A stretch of 64,000 bases of DNA, taken from the NCBI GenBank assembly GCA_027605045.1, contig JAQFWX010000030.1, positions 124,001-188,000 of the forward strand, given 5' to 3'. The number at the start of each line of letters is the position of its first letter. Positions within the stretch are counted from its first letter, which is position 1. A program made the position numbers and the translations under genes. The notes beneath the pieces were generated by a model that worked only from the letters and a program-made list of their open reading frames with translations, ran no database searches and was not told where the DNA came from. Source of the DNA: Phallus indusiatus. Its lineage: Eukaryota; Basidiomycota; Agaricomycetes; Phallales; Phallaceae. This document shows positions 59,385 through 64,000 of the stretch, in pieces.

Positions 59385-60170
59385 GCCCAGCTCACATTCG
59401 ACGACTACACATCTGAATCCCTGGCAGTTGAACGGGTACGACCAAGGAGACCCATCCTTTCACTCTTCTGTTATGAAATGTACGACTCCGCATTAGTTGA
59501 GGTCCCGCGCACGAACAAGAACGACGAAATGGGTGTGGGTTTTGCAGATGACGTAGTCTTCCTCGCAGCAGCCAAAAAGCTTCAGTGAAGCCAACAAAGA
59601 GCTGAAGCGCATGTTTGACGGATTCGGTGGCCGCCAGAGAATGGGCGGAACCTCACAGCTCCATATTTAAAAGATGAACAAGCTAAAACCTGTCAGCTTT
59701 TCAAAAGAAAAAACAGGAAAGGAACCGAAACACCAATACGTCGGCTCAAGCTCTTAGTACGAGACCATGTCATCACCTCCTCCGAATCCACAAAGTACCT
59801 AGGAGTCATTCTGTATCAGGAACTCAAATTTAAGGAACAGCAAAGTCATGCTTACGCAAAGGGCTTGAATTGGGCAATGCCGCTCAGACGAATACCTCAA
59901 GTTAGACAGGGCACCCCGCCAACCGGTACCTACGTCAATCGCCTTTACAAAACAGTAGTCATCCCAAGTGTCTTGTATGCAGCAAAGCATCTGGTGCCAA
60001 CCCACAATTAGTTACTCAATGAATACTGCCAGCGAGAAGCTGCACGTATCGTCAGCCTGCCGCCACACCATCCTCTTCATAATCAAGATGCACACACCAT
60101 GCTGAATCGCCACCGCACACCCATTGAAGCACTCAAATGCGACTTTATGTATAGGCCTATCATCACCAGT
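59385..60170 (+). mobile_element. Decayed LINE (non-LTR) reverse transcriptase fragment
   Basis: Plus-strand pieces in shifting frames read LTFDDYTSESLAVE, RPILSLLCYEMYDSALVEVP and VGFADDVVFLAA, where FADD is the reverse transcriptase catalytic box. Then YLGVILYQELKFKEQQSHAYAK and YKTVVIPSVLYAAKHLVP follow, as in the thumb/connection region of fungal LINEs. Several stops and frame changes show it is dead. Both ends are lost. Confidence 0.82.
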
Positions 60171-60179
60171 CACGAGAAC

Positions 60180-60940
60180 AAACAGTCAGTAAACAGAACT
60201 GCCAAAAAAAAGAGGGGTTGAAAGGAAAAAATACATCTTCAAATATCTATATTAGTCGTCACGCTCCCGGTGTGGGTGCTGGCCAGGAAAAGAAAACGAA
60301 GTTTAGGAACTATGGAATACATATCACCAATAAAAAAAAGGTTTGAGCATATGAATTCGATATAATACTCGGCCAATTTGCGAATCCAGCGAGCCAAGTT
60401 CACGGAACGAGTTCAAACGGCGCTGAAATTCGCATACATACGTTCTTTGCTCGTGTTATGGCCACCAAATCTGTGAACTCGACACAATAAAATGGGAGAC
60501 CTATTATAGTGGTGAGCGTTTTAGGACCTAACTGAGTTTGAATTGACCTACTGCATTTTGTAAGAGTTAGGTTTGCTTCCGAGACGAGCAAGAGGAGGCA
60601 CAACCAAAAAAAAGTGACACCAACCGATAATAAGCCCCTCTGAACTCGCCCACCCACTTACGTAACGGGCGCCTAATTCCATAAAGGACATTTTGTCAGG
60701 TTCTGGTCACGTTTTGTCACGCTGATGGTGAGGATTATACAAGATATTCCCTTGCACTCTGCAAGGGTTCTACATGCACGTTCGGAAGCTAAAAAGTTAT
60801 GAAACAAACGAATTATGTAAAAATAAATTATTTATGTAAGATACATGTCACGGTTGTGTCATGGTCATAGATCTGCGGAAGATTTTGAGTTTATTCATGT
60901 AAAATGTTAGAAAGACAAAATAATCATTCCATTATATGGG
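60180..60940. other. Gene-free stretch
   Basis: No credible frame; includes gcaccctgcag-like string ttgcactctgcaagggttct. Nothing identified. Confidence 0.35.
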
Positions 60941-60945
60941 CTAAT

Positions 60946-61862
60946 GTCACGAGCCGATTTTCTCGTGACATCGATTTAACGATTTAATTCGATTTCACAT
61001 TCTTTTCGAACTCGAACGAACGAACCTTATAGAGATCGCACTCTATGCGTGTTAGGGCGACTCAGGGCACACACCTAGAGGAGGGAAAACCTAAGATCTA
61101 TTGAGGGGCATCGACTAACTACTCACCTAGAGGAGGGAAAACCTAAGAGAACAAGCTTAGGCATCCCCCTCTAGGGAAAACGCATATAAGTACAGAGTCC
61201 GAGGCGCCCGACTGATCTCCATGGGATCCGAGGAGATACAACAGAAATCGGAGTAGATCGAAGAGATCAAAAAATTGAGAAAACGATGAAAATAGTGGAA
61301 ACGGCGGAATACGGGAAATGAAGGAAATCGAAACACGAAATGAAATCGAAAGAAATCGAAAAGATCGAATAATCGGGCGAGGTGCTAGCGTACCGTAACA
61401 TGCGATCTCTCGAACTACCGATTATCGATTTATTCACTTTGACGATCGGTGAGGTTCTATGATATAAATAGAATACTTTCTATTTCCTTCTTTATGTTTC
61501 TAACGAACCTCACGACTTCCTCAAGTACTATTATGTACTTATCCGAATTAGTACTTTCTTTGTACTTGACCCTGCATCACTTTGTAGTATTTAAACTCGT
61601 TGTAAATACCATACAAAGTCGTCTTGAAATCGAACTCTGATTCGATTCAAATATATTTCATTGTATTTCAAACCTCCTTGAATTACAACTCGCCTCTTTA
61701 TCTCGAAACCCCGATTTTCTCGATCTTCTCGATCTCTCGCCTTTGGCGACTCCGTCGCCAAAGTCTTCGTTATCTCCGGTTGTTCTTCGTTGTGAGTGCT
61801 GATTCGTCACGATCCAAATTGAGGAATACTCTCAGGCCTTTGGAGCGGGTGCAACACATAAG
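60946..61862. mobile_element. Possible older LTR or repeat hosting the solo LTR
   Basis: The segment begins tgtcacgagccgattttctcgtgac and ends near gggtgcaacaca, LTR-like termini, and is interrupted by the younger Gypsy LTR. No target duplication was confirmed, so the identity is tentative. Confidence 0.3.
61050..61400 (-). mobile_element. Solo Gypsy LTR, inverted relative to the gag-pol element
   Basis: It runs from TGTTAGGGCGACTCAG to CGTACCGTAACA and is flanked by TGCG on both sides. It is a reverse-oriented, close relative of the LTR at 61875-62226. It contains two direct copies of cacctagaggagggaaaacc and one inverted copy (ccccctctaggg). Confidence 0.85.
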
Positions 61863-61874
61863 TTGAAGCCAAGT

Positions 61875-62226
61875 TGTCACGGTACGCTAGCGCCTTTTCC
61901 GATTATTCGATTCCTTCGATTTCTTTCGGTTTCATTTCGTGTTACGATTTCCTTCATTTCCCGTACTTTGCCGTTTCCATTAGTTCCATCGATTTCTCGA
62001 TTTCTCGATCTCTTCGATTTTCCTCGATTTCTGTCTGTATCTCCTCGGATCCCATGGGGATCAGTCGAGCGCTTCGTATCCTGTACTTATATGCGTTTTC
62101 CCTAGAGGGGGATACCTAAGCTTGTTCTCTTAGGTTTTCCCTCCTCTAGGTGAGTAGTTAGTCGCTGCCCCTCAATAGATCTTAGGTTTTCCCTCCTCTA
62201 GGTGTGTGCCCTGAGTCGCCCTAACA
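61875..62226 (+). mobile_element. 5' LTR of a Ty3/Gypsy element
   Basis: It runs from TGTCACGGTACGCTAGC to GTCGCCCTAACA, followed 145 bp later by the gag ATG on the same strand. The same doubled motif as in the solo LTRs is present in reverse orientation. The TATA-like cttatatgcg near 62085 may be its promoter. Confidence 0.85.
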
Positions 62227-62370
62227 GTAGAACAAGCTTCTACCTTCGGACCGGTCGTTTCTATTGTCGCTTTCTTTCGGAAACTCTTCGTCAGCATTGT
62301 CTCAGACGTTCCCGACGCTTTTCGCCCATAAAACGACCCCTCCGTCCTTCGTTCTTCGATTTCTTTCGTC

Positions 62371-63613
62371 ATGGATCTAGAAGAGAGTGACCCTACTACT
62401 GAAAGTCGCCTCTCTGCGATTGAACAAAGAATAGAAGAGCTCGTAACTCATCTCGACCGACTCTTCACCCCTCAGGCTCCTGCTGCCGATCCCTCTAATC
62501 CGACAAACCCCAATCCCAGAGCCTCGGCTCCAAATCCCCAAAACGAGACGAGATCGTCTCGAAACACTCGCCCTGCTGTACCTCTCGCCTATGATGGGGA
62601 TCGCAAAAACGGCCGTACCTTCTGGAACTCTGTCGATCTTTACATGAGCGTATGCGGCGGCGATTTCCCGAATCTCAGTACCAAAATCATTTGGGTACTT
62701 TCTTACATGAATAGTGGACGTGCTGGTGCCTTTGCCGAACTTATTCAGGCCCAGTACAATCGAGGGTTGGTTCCTTATGAGACCTGGGAAGATTTCCGAC
62801 AAAAGTTTCGCTCTGAATTCTTCCCAGTAACCGAAGCCGAAGATTCGTTGAACCTCCTCCTTTCAGGACGTTATGCTCAAGGAGGTCGAAATGTAGATGA
62901 TTACACTGACGCCTTTCGCATTATCGTGGATCGCGCGGGTTTCACGGTTCATGATGGTCTTGCGTTAACCACCTACTACCGACAGGGCTTAGATCGAGAA
63001 ATCGCCAGTAAGGTTGGAACGATGCAGAATCGACCCGATTATAGCGATTACGAAGGCTGGGTTCAAGCCGCTCGTCTTTTCGATCAAGCTCGTCGTACCA
63101 ACGATGCTTTCAATGCCACCCAACGACGAGTCGTTCCCGTAATCGATTTCAACCCCTCTTACGTCGATTCCGATATCCCGATCTCGACCCAGCCCTTTCC
63201 CGGTCTATCAACGTACAGCTGGACCCCCTATCTACTCCCCACCTCCTTTTCCCCCGCCTCGCGCATCGATTCCTACCACCATCTCTCCCCCTGTACGACC
63301 ATCGGTTTCTACTCCAGTTAACGTCGTACCTCCAATCCGAAATGATGCCATGGAGGTTGACGCTGCTCGTCGCCGCATACAGGCTGAGACAGCCCGGTGT
63401 TTCCGATGTGGGCAGTTAGGCCATCTCGTTAAGGACTGCCCACGCGCGTTCGATGTTCGATTCATGCAGGCCGATGAAATCGACGAAATTCTCGAACAAC
63501 GCTTCACTCAACAAGATGTGCTGGAAACGCAGAATCGTGCTGAGATCACTGTCGAAGAAAATGAGATCGCGATCACTTCGACCAGAGAGGATTTTCAGAA
63601 TGGCAGCGAGTAA
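62371..63613 (+). CDS. gag: Gypsy Gag with one frameshift; zinc knuckle
   Basis: The frame opens at 62371 (MDLEESDPTTESRLSAIEQR) with a coiled-coil N-terminus and a retrotransposon-gag capsid region (YDGDRKNGRTFWNSVDLY, then WEDFRQKFRSEFFP and AQGGRNVDDYTDAFRIIVDRAG). At about 63185-63195 the reading must shift by +1 to continue into PVYQRTAGPPIYSPPPF and the nucleocapsid knuckle CFRCGQLGHLVKDC (CCHC) at about 63400, ending at 63613. A one-base insertion there is the likely cause, so this copy is probably not fully competent. Gag forms the virus-like particle of this retrotransposon. Confidence 0.88.
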
Positions 63614-64000
63614 GGGATGCGCCCTCACTGCCGACATCAAATAGATTCGATGTATTGTACATAGACGACAAGTGCAATGAGACTTCTGATTCGAATTCTA
63701 TTGATTCTGATGCATCTACTCCTCCCTCAAATCCTCCGATCCCTGCTCCTCGTCGCCTTTCGATTGGAAAACGCAAGCGGATTCCACACGAATACCGTCT
63801 GAACGCCACTGCCGGTACTCAAAAACTCGAAATCGATGTAGAACTCCAGAGCACCGACACTGGCGATCTTATTCATTCAAAAGCGATGCTTGACACCGGT
63901 GCCAGTGGGATGTTCCTTGACCAAGACTTTGTCGAGAAAAATCGGCTCCCAAAGATCCGTTTACCGAAGCCGATTCCCGTTTTCAACGTTGATGGTACTC
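63600..64000 (+). CDS. pol: Gypsy Pol, N-terminal part with aspartic protease (runs off the window)
   Basis: In the -1 frame relative to the Gag knuckle, sequence reads NRFDVLYIDDKCN, then KRKRIPHEYRLNATAGTQKLEI and the protease motif AMLDTGASGMFLD (DTGA active site), open to the right edge. The -1 overlap with Gag is the usual arrangement in Ty3/Gypsy elements. Reverse transcriptase, RNase H and integrase lie beyond the window. Confidence 0.85.

Noticed and set aside
1..64000. tRNA, 5S rRNA and other RNA genes
   Set aside because: I scanned for B-box-like ggttcgaatcc strings and for cloverleaf arms by eye and found none convincing; a tRNA search program would settle it.

Overview
The window is nuclear DNA of a filamentous basidiomycete, most likely a mushroom-forming agaricomycete. 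The genes are split by many 45-75 bp GT-AG introns. Host genes include a spliceosomal U5 40K WD40 protein, a 14-3-3 protein, a cluster of cytochrome P450s and an F-box protein. The transposon set (CACTA-like, pogo, a large DDE transposase gene, Ty3/Gypsy, a LINE) is also typical. I saw no rRNA, tRNA or CRISPR array.

Layout. 0.2-1.3 kb is a non-autonomous CACTA-like DNA transposon. 2.6-40.5 kb is an accessory region built around two amplified, unnamed gene families. Family 1 has five paralogues (A 2.66-4.63, B 5.43-7.41, C 13.57-15.57, D 31.89-33.92, E 35.91-40.48 kb) plus an orphan 3' fragment at 12.42-12.70 kb. They encode secreted, N-glycosylatable proteins of about 580-600 residues whose N-terminus looks arrestin-like, and all share one five-exon structure that closes in frame. 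Family 2 encodes LRR/F-box-like intracellular proteins of about 500 residues on the opposite strand (F1 7.92-9.47, F2 15.99-17.53, F3 20.10-21.68 kb) plus several relics. Copies B and C, and the D remnant, each have a family 2 gene or relic just downstream in convergent orientation, so the amplified unit looks like a two-gene cassette undergoing birth and death: A, B, C, F1 and F3 are open, D carries a nonsense codon and has lost its TATA box, E is split by an intact pogo transposon, and F2 is frameshifted. A near-identical tract (about 4.4-5.67 and 12.43-13.82 kb) shows recent duplication or conversion that gave C the promoter and exon 1 of B.

Other loci in this region are a 5'-truncated zinc-finger-like gene (10.7-12.4 kb), an unknown gene with an in-frame TAG (18.2-19.6 kb), a small 125-residue gene (23.9 kb), a nine-exon 1307-residue DDE transposase gene (24.5-28.9 kb), a diverged repeat spaced at about 172 bp (28.95-29.45 kb), and a Cys-rich gene at 29.7-31.3 kb whose fourth exon holds a solo LTR with a 5-bp target duplication.

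41-58.7 kb is calmer: a membrane-anchored F-box protein, a 14-3-3 protein, the U5 40K protein and three tandem cytochrome P450 genes on the minus strand, the outer two being paralogues. 58.7-64 kb is repeat-rich: a decayed LINE, a solo Gypsy LTR inserted into a hairpin, then a Gypsy element running off the right edge (5' LTR, gag with one frameshift, start of pol with a protease motif).
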